Of a stretch of DNA of 64,000 nucleotides, positions 11,690 to 24,349 are shown piece after piece. Source of the stretch: Nomia melanderi (Eukaryota > Arthropoda > Insecta > Hymenoptera > Halictidae). Made by a program: the position numbers and the translations under genes. Where the stretch lies: NCBI RefSeq assembly GCF_051020985.1, contig NC_135000.1, forward strand, positions 1,240,001 through 1,304,000, read 5' to 3'. Numbering within the stretch: the first letter of the stretch is position 1; each line of letters starts with the position of its first letter. Under the pieces are notes generated by a model, which made no database searches, had not been told where the DNA came from, and saw only the letters and a program-made list of their open reading frames with translations.

Positions 11690-12536
11690 ACCCAAGCGAA
11701 GCTCAAAGTTAACCCAAGAAGCTTCGAAAATATTTGTACAAACATCTCAGAAGCTAAAAATAATCGACAGTTACACTTGCAAGGGGAAATCACCCAGAAC
11801 ACAGTCCCGACGCGCCCTTGTCGATGCCATCATCCCGCGCCGAAGTGGAGAACAGTGATAAGTAGACAGCGGGTTTCACGCGGCGACAAACAAGTGCGTA
11901 GAATATAAAGTAGAGAAATGTTCATAAGTATGTAAGAAACCGCTATCACTTTATTTTAACGTACCAAGATCATTAACCCTTCAACTGGGTATTCCCGAAC
12001 GACTCGAGGCGAATTCAATGAATACAGTAGACACTGGACAACCGTACACTCCAATATTGCGCGATTCGTATTGCTACGATTGCGGTTGGAGCACGATTGT
12101 TCACCAAGTGAACACGAAGACGAAGACCTCTCGAGAAACGTAACTAAACTTAGACGACTTGTTGACACTAAAACTATCGAGCGTTTTACATGACGTAATG
12201 CTTATGAAAGTTGTAAGGGCACATTTTTATCGGTTTCTTCATGTATTCATTATAGTATCACTTTATCCACCGGTTGTGATCGGTACGGACACTCTTAAAT
12301 GACCGATATAGTTTCCCCTTCGCGTTGGAGTGCACGTTTCTACTTGTAAAGCTGTACTTTAAAACCAAAGTATGATGGAATCTTATTACGTGGCTTTGAT
12401 TACTTTTACTTTATAGCGGCGAAATTTGAATTGGTTGACAGCTGTTAAATATTCGGAATCTGAAAACCGATTAGGCTTGTGGTAGATAAAGTGATTTTCG
12501 AGTGAAACTATTTATTTTTTCAATTATTTTGCATAC

Positions 12537-12760
12537 TTAACACTGAACCTACCGAGTACTCAAATTGACTTTCTGAAATTCCTCTATAGTAACTTTAAGA
12601 GTGCATCTATTGAGACTTTAATTGATTTACAATTCAGTTTGCGTATCGCTAAATCAGTTTCTTTAATAATTTCTCAGAGAGACATGTTATCTTTTTAATA
12701 ATTGCGAAAAGAAGAAATCAGGAAAGGTCATTTTGACTCGTCTGGTAAGTTTAGTGTTAA
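12537..12760. mobile_element. Family B TTAA element
   Basis: TTAACACTGAACCTACCGAG at the left and TCTGGTAAGTTTAGTGTTAA at the right bound 224 bp. The interior includes TTGATTTACAATTCAGTTTG, which recurs in other family B copies. Confidence 0.75.
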
Positions 12761-12764
12761 CCTA

Positions 12765-12975
12765 GACATAAGCTAAACATGACCTATACAAAACCTAGAC
12801 ACCTCCAAGGTACCAATAATCGTGAGACAAGAAAACTGGAGCCCGCCGTTTTATCAAGTGCGGTAGTTCCAGTGTCATAAAGATAAGCTGCACATAACGT
12901 AGATACTGTCAAGGTATCAAGAGCCGCTAAGAAGAGAACAGAGAGCCGCCTACTGAAAGGCGCAGTGGTTCTAGT
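12765..12975. repeat. Two diverged tandem units of about 100 bp
   Basis: Each unit contains AAGCTAAACAT or AAGCTGCACAT, then TCCAAGGTACCAA or TCAAGGTATCAA, then CCGCC, and ends GTTCCAGTGTCA or GTTCTAGTGTCA. The unit ends resemble a family B right terminus. Confidence 0.55.
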
Positions 12976-13006
12976 GTCAGCTGGTCGTCCCCGGTTAAAA
13001 GGTTAA

Positions 13007-13971
13007 AAGGGCAACGTAGCTCCTAACCCACTCGTCACCGCTTCGACGAACCCCGGTTTCGCGTGTGGATCCGCTGTCTAGCGAGGCGAAAGAATTCCTT
13101 ACACGATTAGCGTTAACACGTAGCTGTACGATATTAAAGGGTAGACACAGGAATATGTAATAATCACACGACTTAACGAACGAATCCCGGCGGCGGAGAG
13201 GTTCTAGTACAAAATCGATAGCTTTACCAGTTGAAACGGAACGAGGAAGAGGAAGCGGGCACAGGAGCAGTGAGAAAAAAAGCAGTGGCCGATGAGGAGA
13301 TCCAACGGTGGACGCTGATCTTCCGACAGCTTCGCGAGACTGTGCCTCGCGGCACGGTTCTAAATGGGATTCAGAAACATTTCGGGGAATCCCCGGACGC
13401 GTTCGCCGAGCGATCCAGATATTCGGACTCGAATGATCTGTGCGTGTCGGGTGTGCCATTGACTTTGGAAAGGTGCGTGCGCCTAATGCATCGTTCCGTC
13501 GTGTCGACCACTTCTCTTCTGGGACGCGCTGAAGGCTCGGACACCGGAACCATCGCGATCGATCCCTCGGGACGAGCCGGGATGGCTTCGACTCGACGGG
13601 AATAGAAAAAGGGAAACACTCACACATACACAGACCCATATGTATACACACGTACACACGCCGAGCGACGCGCGGAAAGTGAACATTTTATTCGCTAATC
13701 TTTAGAAAGTAACGTTTCTTAGAGTGAAGTCAGTGCGGACATGCGAGAGAGCGATTTTTATGTAAATCTTCTCCATAATTTTGTAAAAAATTTTATTTCA
13801 CGTTTTAATCTACCAATAAACCAGATGAAAATTTATGACACTCGCGTAACCGTTGACGTGGACGTAGGGGGGGGGGGGGGGGATTGGTGGAGCTGGAAGG
13901 TAAGTGCATTGTTATTTATGCATGATAAACGGACGCATGGATAGACGATAGGTGTAATAGTTTAACACGTT
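13007..13971. other. GC-richer gene-free stretch with poly-G run
   Basis: Open frames at about 13231-13605 (plus) and 12995-13657 (minus) are long for the window but overlap each other. They show no known domain, so I treat them as base-composition artefacts. An uninterrupted poly-G run lies at about 13867-13882. Confidence 0.4.
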
Positions 13972-14204
13972 CGCTGGCTGCGGCACATGTTTGTCACGGC
14001 CGTAATCCTATATTTTACATAATGAAAATGAAATTAATCCTATGGATACTGTTATTAGAAATTATGAACTACGACATTATATTTAGGAACTCGATGACTC
14101 GTTTCAGTTTCATTTTTATAATATTTTGTTTAGAAGATTTATGGGATTGAAGAAAATATAATTGAGGAGATCGTCGCCGAAATAAGTGGTAGCGAGCGTG
14201 TTAA
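13972..14204. mobile_element. Family C TTAA element
   Basis: TTAACACGTTCGCTGGCTGC and GTGGTAGCGAGCGTGTTAA bound 233 bp. Its right TTAA is shared with the next element. Confidence 0.75.
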
Positions 14205-14786
14205 CTCGTCCGCTGTTGGGGAAATTAACCTTTTGCACTCGAGAGGCGACTCCTAGTCGCCATTTGATTCGAGTGAAATAGTAAAATTTAAAATAAAAAT
14301 AAAATGTCTCTTAATTTATGCAAGATTTTTCTTTACGTTAATTACAAACAATGTTATGAATATGTCATCAGGATATAACGAATATTTATAATATCAAATA
14401 TTACCGAGTGCGAAGGGTTAAAGATGTCTTGCATTGAGTGACAAAAATGGATTTCGAGGAAAGCGAAATTATTTCTGAATTATTTGTAATGAATTTTGCG
14501 ACAAAATTGAATAAATCATAATCGACAATGGATAATTATTTGTAATGAATTTTGTAAAAAAATTGAATAAATCATAATCAACAGTGGATAATTATTTATA
14601 ATGAATTTTGGGAGAAAATGAAATAAATAATAAATAAATAATAAACAATAATTAATTAGTTATAATAAATAAATAATTGTTTATTATTTACTTGTTTTTT
14701 GCCTAAAATTATCGTTCGTAAAAAATAGCTGTTAATCCAAGCTTATAACGCAAAGTATATCTTGTAGCTGGCAGCGAACGGGTTAA
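14201..14786. mobile_element. Family C element split by a family A insertion
   Basis: The ends are TTAACTCGTCCGCTG and GGCAGCGAACGGGTTAA. A complete family A element sits at 14225-14421, only about 20 bp inside the left end. The right half holds diverged tandem copies around AATTATTTGTAATGAATTTT. Confidence 0.65.
14225..14421. mobile_element. Family A TTAA element, nested
   Basis: TTAACCTTTTGCACTCGAGAG to CCGAGTGCGAAGGGTTAA, 197 bp. It is inserted in the family C copy at 14201-14786. Confidence 0.75.
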
Positions 14787-16465
14787 TCACAAACGGAAGG
14801 AACACCGCGATGCGGTTTATAGGGAATTTCGTGGCGCGGCGACATCCGCACAGTGGTCTAGATTTTAACACATTAACACCTTGCTAACTGTTCACGAGTT
14901 GATTCGTATTTTCACTATCCGAACCGTTCACGAATTAAGTTACATTTTTACTTTGTGAATTTTTATCTGAAAACAATATCCTTCAGCAGGTTCTTATAAA
15001 AACGTTTTAGATCATGTTCTTTAGTTCAATCCCTTATCCTATGATTACTTTCATAACTGTACCTGATAAAACTACTTTATCGTTAATCGTTTATTAGTAA
15101 GAAAAGAATTTTATACTTACTTTATGTGTACGTTTACTTTAAAACTTTCGAATTGATAATCGAAAAGTGATATTTAAGTTTTTATTCAAAAAGGTAAATA
15201 GCAATTAGATTTATTGAATCCCAGTTAAAAGTTTTCATTGCTAGTCTAACACGATATTGTAAAACTAAGGGTGAAACTTAGTTAAATATTTTAACATATT
15301 ATATGTAAGTAAAGTGTGTATATTGAAATTTAAAGGAATAATTTTCAACGATGACATTTAGCTAGATGAACATGCAATAATAATAACGCAATTCAATTAA
15401 ATGATTTAATATTACACTTCTTCCATTTTATGTGCTTTACTCTATGAAATCGTGCAGCATTTAACGCGTTAAAAGTATTAAATATGCGAAATAATTTTTA
15501 AAATAAATAGTTCCGCTCAAATATTGTAATGAATGTCTGAAGAAATCGAAAAAAGCTTTTGTTACTATTTTTATGAGGATTAGTTTTAGTGTTAAAAATC
15601 TCTCGCGGGATGTGTAATAAAATCAATCAATGATGAATATATACATCGCACGCAGGACAAATGTGTCTAATGTATATTAAAATACAAAACTGAAGCGAGA
15701 TGGAAAAGAATTATATGATTATTTGAAAAAATAAATAGTTAATTGTTGAAAAGATTAGTATTAGTTTGGTTTAAGCTGGCGAGGATTTTTTGAAGACGTA
15801 ATCCAAAAGCCAAGACTCGAAATTATCACTTTCATCATTATTCTTAGTTTTTGCAATCCTGAAAATCTTAACGCTTAGGCAAAGAAACTACAGTACAATC
15901 TCTTACATTAACTTCAATTAAACTCATTCAAGAAGAAAAACAATAAAATACAAGAATTAAACCAAAAGAACAATAATTGAAACAAAATAAAATAATTTTC
16001 CTATAATAAAACTGCTACAGCCCAAACGACTTGAATTTGCCAGCATTAAATTTCTAATGCAAAAACACAAAGAATTTTTATATTATGTACTTGGAAAATA
16101 ATAAAATAAAATAATAAAATAATGATAAAATATAAATTAAAATAATTTTCCAAAATAAATAAAATTTTCAAAAATACATAGAAAATAGTATTACTCTAAA
16201 AAAAAATGATTTAAAAATCTTTTCCTCCTAACTAGTCGATCTAGACCACCGCAATCCATTTCACCAACACTTTGCAATGCTCGTTTACCTACCTACTCGA
16301 ACAAACCACGCACAAACTCGGATGAAAACAAAAGACCTTTGTTGCACCGCTTTATACAAATTTATTATTCTCTTAAACATTACTGTTCGTACGAATCCGA
16401 AACTTCTTGTCGACGTATGCAAAAAGAGGACCTTCAAAGGAAAGTATTTTTTATGATGACTTACA
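14787..16465. other. AT-rich gene-free stretch with element remnants
   Basis: No gene. A family L right end (GCATTTAACGCGTTAA) closes at 15472, and its matching left end is not clear. Around 15010-15260 the sequence resembles family E interiors. AAATAATAAAATAA-type simple repeats run at about 16080-16200. Confidence 0.5.
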
Positions 16466-17055
16466 ATGTGGTATACATATATATATATAAAATATATATG
16501 TAATATATATGATATATATATACATATACATATATATCTAATATTTCAACCGACACAAATATTATTCACCCCCTACCCCCGCCGCCGCCGCCATCACCGC
16601 CATCTCTCGCACTCTCACTCTCACTTTCTTCGTTCCGCCGCACGTTCATTTCCTTTTCCCATCGCTCTCGGTACTTCCCCGTTCTGTTCCCCACCGAAAG
16701 CTTTAACCCTCTTAGTACACCTTACCGTTTCTCCGCGTACCATCTAGAAAATCTCTTCCACTGAAAACACGCACCTTGAAATCCACACATTCCTCTCAAG
16801 AAATAAAGATAACGTCATACTTTCTTTCATAATTTATCATAAAATGTATTTTGTTTTCCATAAAAAGGAGACATTCATTTCTTTACGTAAATCGACATGT
16901 AAAAATCAGTTGCTCAGCGTAGAAACCAACTCGGTGCCTTCAAAAGTTCACCGTCTATTTACAAATAAAACCGTGCATATGTCTATCCCCGAAACATTCG
17001 CCGTTATTTCATCCGTCTTGCACAAATAAACGATCCCGAAGCGGCAAGGAAACCT
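16466..17055. other. TA microsatellite and pyrimidine-rich stretch
   Basis: A (TA)n-rich tract lies at about 16470-16540, followed by a CCGCCGCCGCC and CTCTCACTCTCACT stretch at about 16575-16630. I see no gene. Confidence 0.55.
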
Positions 17056-17228
17056 CTAACCCTTTGCACTCGACGACTCCCAGTTATTAAGTTCCGTACA
17101 ACGCAATCGATGAGACATCGGAATAAAATGTTCTCGAAACAAGAAATATTTCCCAAAAGCATCGCCTACGTCACGTTAGAGAACGCTGAATATTTCTAGC
17201 GAAAAAATATTCGAGCGCAAAGGGTTAA
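17056..17228. mobile_element. Family A element, short copy
   Basis: CTAACCCTTTGCACTCGACG and GAGCGCAAAGGGTTAA bound about 173 bp. The left TTAA has become CTAA. Confidence 0.65.
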
Positions 17229-17836
17229 ATTTGAAAAAGAAATTCCTAACTTGATGAAACGGAAAGGCACCGGATTCATTTCTAAACCTATCACACGCGA
17301 CAAGCCGAAATATTGGGTCAAAGTGTTCGTGGCAAAAGGTTGAGCCGATATTTCGGCTTTCGGGTGCTAAGAGGGTTAAGGGTTCGATGCACCCTCGTTA
17401 TCCCAGCTCCCGTCCGTCGAGAAGCGCGGTCCGCCGCCGTTCGCCGTGTCCTTTCGTTTCTCCGCGTGTTCCCTCCCCGCTCGCCGGCTTGGCCGACGAG
17501 CGGCGACGGCGTAGGCTCGTTGACGTCGAAAGGAACCGACACGGCGCGGCGGAAACGATACTAGCCGCGGCATCGAAAGAGAGTTTCGAGTGGACACGCA
17601 CATAACACCTAAAAAAGCGAGAGTGATGCAAGCAATTTGGACGACGCGTGACAGTTATGTTATTTTTTTTTCATTTTTTTTTTACCTTTGATTACAATTA
17701 TTATTTCAATGTTTATTCCTTTCTTGTATCCATAAAAATCGTTACATAGTAGTTTAGGTTGCTGCTTGGCGTCAGACGAATCGTCAAGCAACCAGTTATA
17801 GTAATAGTAGTAGCAGTAGTATTACAGTAATAATAA
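17229..17836. other. GC-richer gene-free stretch
   Basis: At least five overlapping open frames on both strands between about 17313 and 17631 reflect a GC-rich, stop-poor patch. I recognise no protein or splice pattern. A promoter or untranslated exon of an unseen gene cannot be excluded. Confidence 0.4.
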
Positions 17837-18612
17837 GTGGTAGCGGCATTGTGTCGTGTTCGTGTACGTGTACGTGTACGTGTACGTGTACATTTTTACG
17901 TGTACATGTATATGTATATGTTCTATGTATATGCATACACGTGTGTACATGTATATATATATATATGTATATATGAAAAAAGTGTCTATCTCGATGTGTA
18001 CAAGATGAAGCTACACGAGTCGAACGGGCAACGTGCACGCGGCGCAAACGAGTCCGCGTCGCTTCTGCTTTCTTCGTCGCTGCTTTCCTTTCGTTCCAAA
18101 GAAATCCATCGATTCTTTCCCGATACAAAAAAAGAATATATCGATCATCGCTCGCGCGGTGCTACGATTAAACGTGCCAGAGAAAGAAGACGCGTCAAGG
18201 AACCACGAGCAGAGGTAAACCATAAGAAAAAAAAAAGAAGAAAAGGGTTGCCGCCGCGTATACGTTCCGTTTGTCAACTTTTGCAGTCGCGCTTATGCGT
18301 GTGCGTGTGTGCGTGTATGGTCGGGTACGGGTACGTGTACGTGTACGTGTATATACGTCTGTTATGCGTGTAATGTGTGTCTCATATTTTTTTTGTTGCT
18401 TTCTGTATGCGTGTACGCGCGCGCGTGCTCGCGCCTATCATATATATGTATGTATATACACATATACGTTATGTATACCATATTCCGGTGTACGGTCTCG
18501 CGACTCCTCGTCACTCCTATTATATCACGCCCTTATCCCGCTCTCTTTCTCTCTCTCATGCTCTCCCTCTCTCTCAAACACCTTCTTCGTCTTCTTCTTC
18601 GTCGTCATCGTC

Positions 18613-18644
<32 letters not shown>

Positions 18645-19199
18645 CGTTTGTTTGTTTGTTTACCGATAAAAGTCTCAGCAAATATGACACATTGTTCGCC
18701 GTTCCTTGTTTTTTTCTTTTATTTTTCCTTACATATAGCAGTAATAAAGACAGTAAATAGCTAAAAGGACCGTATCGATTTGGGGGTGGGGGGTGGGGGG
18801 TGTTGGGAGAGGCGGCCAGGACTGCGGCCAATCCGTGCCGTTTCACCCGCTGCCGCACGCTCGCCTGCCTGTCTCTCTCTTTCTCTCTCTCTCTCACTCA
18901 CTCTCTCTCCCCCTCTCACTCCTCTCTTATTCTCTTACACGCTCACTCACTCTCTCGCTCTCTCTTTCTCCCGTTAATCGTCGTCTCGTATAGTCGTGGC
19001 GTTTATATCTCTACCGCGCACTCTCGCACACCAAACTCTCCCTCGCTCCTCTTCTTCATTCTCCCTTTCTCTCTCTCCCACTCTCTCCGTCATCCTGGGC
19101 GTTTGTTCCGACATCGAGGCTTCTGTTAACCGCGCGCGCTCGAATTATCATGTCGCGAACGCTTGATTTCCTTGCGCGCGTGTGCCTCCCCTTCTGCTA

Positions 19200-19275
<76 letters not shown>

Positions 19276-19514
19276 ACTCACTCGCTCACTCGCTCACTCA
19301 CTCTCTCTCTCTCTTTCTCTCCCTCCCGATCTCACTCTTTCGCTCTCGCTCGTGCAAACACACATACTCTCTCTCTCTCTCCCTCTCTCTCTATCTCTAT
19401 CCATCTCGTTCGCTGGCTATGCTCAAACACTGCTCGATACACTTTCTCGCATTTACGCCCTTTCGAACTTTGACTTGCGCTCCTATGTGACTGCTTGCTT
19501 TCTCAATCAATCTT

Positions 19515-19548
<34 letters not shown>

Positions 19549-20594
19549 TTCTCTCTCTTCCTCTCTCTCTCTCTTTCTCTCTCTTCCTCCTCTCTCTCTC
19601 TATGTTGCTCTCATCCGTTCGTTCGCTACAAAAAACAGAAACTGTAAACCTAACGCAATAGTTTATTACTTATTACTTGTTACCTCTTACGTTTAATGCA
19701 TGCTCGTGTACATGTTTATGTATGCGTGTGTGATCATTCCACGTCGACGGACGACGTTCGCTCGTGTACGTGTATCAAGTGTGTACGTGTATATGTGAAA
19801 AAAGAACAAAAAAAATATAGAAGAGAAAAGAAACAACGATACTACCGTTTTCTCTGCCTAGCCGCGTCGCACACACTTCCCTTCTCGCGCCGCTGTGTCG
19901 CGTGTGTGCGCCCGTGGCCGTGCCTGTATGGGGGAGAGCGCGTGTGCGTGTGCTTGGTGGGTCGAGTGGCTGTGTACGTGTCCGTGTGTGTATGCAACGC
20001 GTGTGTGATGATCGGTACCTATGCTTCCACATAGCTTTCTTGTATTTCCGCGAGTGTGTATCGTTAATTGTGCGCGCGCGCGCGCGTGTTACCGCGCTCC
20101 GATCTTCGCCTTTCCTCGTTCTTGTTTTTTTTCTTCTCTTCCCGTATCACAACGATCCTTCCTTTCTCCTTTCACTCTAATTTTCCTTTCTCTTTCCTAT
20201 TCCCGTTGTTCCACGCACGGTTCCGTGGCAATGTCACCCCGCAGAGAAAAGCAGCATTTTACTGTGTCCGGAGTTCCGTCCCGCGAATGGAACCGGAGGA
20301 GAGACGAGAAAAATCAAATGAAGCAAGAAAGGATACAGAGACGACACGCGAGGATGAATGCGCGCAACCGCGTCCGGAAAGTTGTTCTTTACGGTGTTTT
20401 GTTTGTTTTTTTTTTCTTTTCTTTTCTTTCCCCCTTCGTTTTTCATCCTGGCCCGCCGATGCAGATGGTAGTGTCCGTTCCATTTGGGGCCGCGCACGCG
20501 TCCGTTCCCGAATACATCGTGTGTCTGATCGAAAAAGGAGAGAACGACGACTCAAGTATTCGAATGATATTATAACCGTTGTTACTGTGTGTTA

Positions 20595-20633
<39 letters not shown>

Positions 20634-20757
20634 TCGAGGGGTGGCTGTTGCTTCTCACAGAGTATTGCGCGGCAAGCTTGCGGCAGTTCCGGCGCGACTC
20701 GTGCGGCATGACGCATTCCATTCGCTGTTCAGTAAAATAATCGATCGTATCGTTTAG
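17837..20757. repeat. Microsatellite-dense block
   Basis: The block contains GTACGT repeats (about 17858-17892 and 18320-18350), TATATG tracts, TTTTC and TTCTTCGTC runs (about 18590-18655), GTTT repeats, CT-rich tracts (about 18540-19600), a CA dinucleotide run at about 19200-19272, CG alternations at about 20070-20090, and CTGTTG hexamers at about 20596-20636. The many open frames translate only these repeats. Such density is often seen in long untranslated regions, but no gene can be assigned. Confidence 0.8.
19200..19272. repeat. (CA)n microsatellite
   Basis: An uninterrupted CA/AC run of about 36 repeats. Confidence 0.98.
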
Positions 20758-20882
20758 TATTAATATTAGATATTTGTGTGTTGGGTCCCAGAGGTTACTG
20801 AAACAGAAAGCAAACGGAACAATGGCCTAGCGTTCGATTTTTTCTCCTCTCTTTTTATTTGTGTATTGCGTGACTAGCCGAA

Positions 20883-21514
20883 TTAACCCCTTGTCTTATG
20901 GTTTCTCTGTCGAGTGGACGCTTGATGAAGCTATTTTATCGGTAACGGCTTATCGGAAAAAGTAAAGGCTTTAATAATTATCGAATGTCTACGTTTGCTC
21001 CATTTGTGAACTACTGATAATAGGAAAGTATTGTTTTATTTATGTTCAGGGAATTGAAACAATATTCAGATTTGCCAAATTGTACGCTTGCTCCAGAGGT
21101 TAATGACTGATCATGGGAAAATGTTATTTAATTTATATTCACGGAAGGCAAATTATATTTAGATTTGTCAAATTCTACATTTTCTCCAGAGGTTAATGAT
21201 TAATAAGAGGATAATGAAAATTATTTAATTTATATTTAGGAATTAAATAATATATAGATTTGTCAAATTCTACGTTTGCTCCAGACGTTAATGATTAATA
21301 AGAGGAAAATGAAAATTATTTAATTTATATTTAGGAATTAAATAATATATAAATTTGTCAAATTCTACGTTTGCTCCGGGGGTTAACAATTGACAACAGG
21401 AAAGTAGAAATTATTCAATTTATATTCAGCGAAAGTAAATAATATTTGCGTGTGTCAAATTCAGTTTAAAATATTCATCGTGAGTCTAACACGTATCATA
21501 GGGCAAAGGATTAA
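20883..21514. mobile_element. Family E TTAA element enlarged by a 94-bp internal array
   Basis: The element runs from TTAACCCCTTGTCTTATGG to ATCATAGGGCAAAGGATTAA. The interior holds about five tandem units of 93-95 bp that start near CTACGTTTGCTCC (anchors at 20991, 21084, 21177, 21272 and 21367). The family E copy at 57112-57362 has only 251 bp. Confidence 0.75.
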
Positions 21515-22212
21515 CCCTTTGCACTCGAGAGCCGACTCTCGGTCACCGTTCAATTCGACACAGCAAAATTATAAAATTTTCAATTCAATATTAACCGCTT
21601 ATCTTATGTATTCGTTTCTAAAATTTAACGAAAAATATGACAATTTTTTATTCGTGTTTCTTAGCATTTGTACATGTTATGAAACATATATTCATAAAAA
21701 AAAAAAACAAATCAACGATAATCTGGCAAAAGCAATCAGAAACACCCAAATTAACTCGAGATAATAATTTTGATAATTTTTTTTAGTAGCTTTTTAAATA
21801 ATTTTTAGAACAAAAAAAATGCCAAGTACACTCGGGATGAAAAGGCAAGTGGTCAATTCTTTGCATTCGAAGGTTTCTCACTTGAAATATGCAACATTTT
21901 CTGATCAAATACGGACGATACTTTTTTAAATTAACTTAACGAAATGTCACACATAAATTAAAGAATAAAGATATTTTATTTCAATATTTTACATATTGAT
22001 CTATTACAGAAAGTTTAATAGTAAATATGAAACTTAATTATTTTGCTGTATTAAATCAAGCAACGAAGGATTAAATTTTGTGTAAGATATCAACGCACGA
22101 AACGGAAATAAAATAGTCCTGTCTCATAATTTCTGTAATATTTTTCTTTACATTAGTCGAAAAAAATATCGAATATTTATCATGAAAAATATTGTCAAGT
22201 GCGAAAGGTTAA
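21511..22212. mobile_element. Composite of family A and related pieces
   Basis: It begins TTAACCCTTTGCACTCGAGA, shared with the end of the previous element. A further family-E-like start (TTAACCGCTTATCTTATG) lies at about 21591. A family A-like interior follows at about 21850-22073, and the block ends GTCAAGTGCGAAAGGTTAA at 22212. The same pairing of a family A copy with a segment ending GTCAAGT is seen at 53397-53802. Exact boundaries are uncertain. Confidence 0.45.
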
Positions 22213-22525
22213 ATCTTCAGAGACGACACCCAATTCTCGGTTCCCCTCAATTCATTTAAATTCGTCTCTATGTTACTGATATTACCAGAATTTCTTAATA
22301 ATTTAGACATTTTTAATATTCTTCGGAGCAATCTTTAATTTTTAAAAATTAGAATAAATGATAATTAAGTAAAAGAATACAAAATAAATAAAATAAACTT
22401 CACTGATGTAGTCTGTAAAGGGTTAAACCGAAAGTACAAAATATATATGGCTATGCAAAAGAAACAATGGTGGAATAAAAAGACATTCAAAAATTGCGCG
22501 AAAACGGACAGAAAAATATATGGAG
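22213..22525. other. AT-rich gene-free stretch
   Basis: Nothing recognisable beyond AT-rich sequence. Confidence 0.5.
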
Positions 22526-22761
22526 TTAACACTAGAATCACCGAACGGGTCAAAATGGCCCATTCCTGATTACTTCTTTCCGCGATTATTAAAAACATAG
22601 CGGATGCTTTTCTGGGAGTTGAAAGAAAGAGGGAAAGAAATTGATTTGACAATACCTAAATTGAATTATGAATGAATTAAAGTCTCAATAGATGCACTCT
22701 TGAAGTTTCTATAGAGAAATTTCAAAAAGTCAATTTCAGTGCTCGGTAGTTCTAGTGTTAA
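22526..22761. mobile_element. Family B TTAA element
   Basis: TTAACACTAGAATCACCGAA and GCTCGGTAGTTCTAGTGTTAA bound 236 bp. The left side carries GGTCAAAATGGCCCATTCC next to the terminus, similar to the right flank of the copy ending at 53153 in inverted order. Confidence 0.8.
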
Positions 22762-23934
22762 ATCTCATTTTCTCGTCCGACGGAACGAAAACTGCCAAGT
22801 ATCGGTGACTTCGCGAAAAAAAATGATAATAAAACAAAGGATTTAAAGAGTCACGTAGCAATAGCTTCTGCACAAAGCCGTTGAATGAAAATATTGGTCC
22901 GCGATTCGAGTCGACTTTTGCGATTGCGAGCACAATTGCCGGCAGCAGATTAGTCATCGCGGTGAGCTGATACCAGGTTCGGAGCGAGCAACTGATATTA
23001 CGCGTGCGCGCGCGCGAATGATTCACTTTGAAACGGGACAGGGACCAACATTGCTCGTTGACGTCCACATTGGGTGAAGCCAAAGCGCTACTTCCTTTCA
23101 GAATTCAATGATTCTTTAGTATGCTGTGGAAATTCACATTTTGAACAACTTTTGTGTCAGCATATGTACAGTGTCGGGATTAGTTCCCAAGATATTAATA
23201 AAAAACCTGTTGGCACGATACATTGAATTCTATTCATATAAACATGTCTATCAGCAGTTTCTTGTAATACACAGAAATGGGTTTTATTTAGGTAACTTCT
23301 AATGTCACTCTTTACTTTTAGCTAATAAGTACTTGTGTCTTATCTCTCTATTAGTTGTATATCTTCAATTTATATTACTTGTTATGTACTTTCAATTTAT
23401 ATTATTTCTTAGATATTTCCAATTTATATTATTTGTTATGTATTTTCTATTTATATTGTAATATTATTACATATCTTCAATTTATATTATTAATTGTGTA
23501 TCTTCAATTTGTACTATTAGTTATGTATCTTCATATTATACTTAATTGCTCCTGTATACTCAATATCTATACTGTGTAACGATTAGTTAAGTTCTATTCT
23601 TCCCGAGTTACAACGCCATCTATTTTGATAAAAATTCCCCTGATGAATTGACTACAAATATATTTAACGGCAAAAAGAATTAGATAGCACGGACTAGTAT
23701 TAGTGAGGTTAGTTTTTCCAGGGTGAAAATACACTTTTCTTTCATAATTTCTAAAAATTCTTCTGGTCTGAAGCTGTAGCCTTAAGCGATCGATTTTTCG
23801 TGGGACACCCTATAGACATTGAGGTCAATATCGCTATTCACTCAACAACTCACTGACAACTACTGCAGCGAGGACAATTGTATTAGTCATGTCTACACAG
23901 GCTAAATTCAATGTGTTGTGCAGAAACCTTTTCA
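22762..23934. repeat. 27-bp array and transposon-like right end
   Basis: Units close to TGTATCTTCAATTTATATTA plus TTTGTTA repeat at about 23345-23560. Downstream, TTCGTGGGACACCCTATAG at about 23798-23816 looks like a DNA-transposon right end related to that of 8710-9230; no left end was found. The rest of the block shows no gene, and the minus-strand frame at 22736-23083 has no recognisable domain. Confidence 0.55.
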
Positions 23935-24199
23935 TTAACATTAGAACTACCAAGAATTTAATACGATTAATATATAAACCTTATAAAAACTCTTTTAATT
24001 TCTGCTAATATTAATTAAATTATATTAATTATTCATTTTTATGTAATTAATTACTGTAAATTACGTAAAAAATCAATTTTTTAATCATTTTGAATATTTA
24101 ACGCTTTCACACTGTCAGTAGTTGCAAAATAAAAAAATTTTAACCGGTCACTGTAACTAATACAATCGAACTATACCTGAGTAATAGTTTTAGTGTGAA
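23935..24199. mobile_element. Family B element, degraded right end
   Basis: It starts TTAACATTAGAACTACCAAG and ends GTAATAGTTTTAGTGTGAA, about 265 bp. The right TTAA is lost. Confidence 0.6.
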
Positions 24200-24349
24200 T
24201 ATTTCTTAAATTAAACCCAACCGCCGATTACACACAGTGGAAAAAGTTGTTCAAAATCGTATTTCCTACAACATATCCGAGGATCATGAAAACCGGAGGG
24301 GAAGTACCTTTCCCACAATTTGATGGCAGTTTATTTAAATTCACGTTCA

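Larger units (their letters stand above)
11973..13006. mobile_element. Family F element carrying a nested family B copy
   Basis: The left end is TTAACCCTTCAACTGGGTAT and the right end CCCGGTTAAAAGGTTAA. A complete family B element occupies 12537-12760, and two diverged tandem copies of a roughly 100-bp unit occupy about 12765-12975. The long span makes the pairing of these two ends less certain than in short elements. Confidence 0.45.

Noticed and set aside
12995..13657. 220-codon minus-strand open frame
   Set aside because: It overlaps long plus-strand frames in a GC-richer, stop-poor patch, and has no recognisable domain or exon structure.
17370..17410. tRNA-like B box (GGGTTCGATGC)
   Set aside because: No A box or cloverleaf could be drawn around it. 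The same holds for GGTTCGA words near 5033, 5930, 6435 and 48983.
17313..20757. Many open frames of 60-230 codons
   Set aside because: They translate microsatellites (His-Thr, Ser-Leu, Arg-Val repeats) and change with repeat composition.
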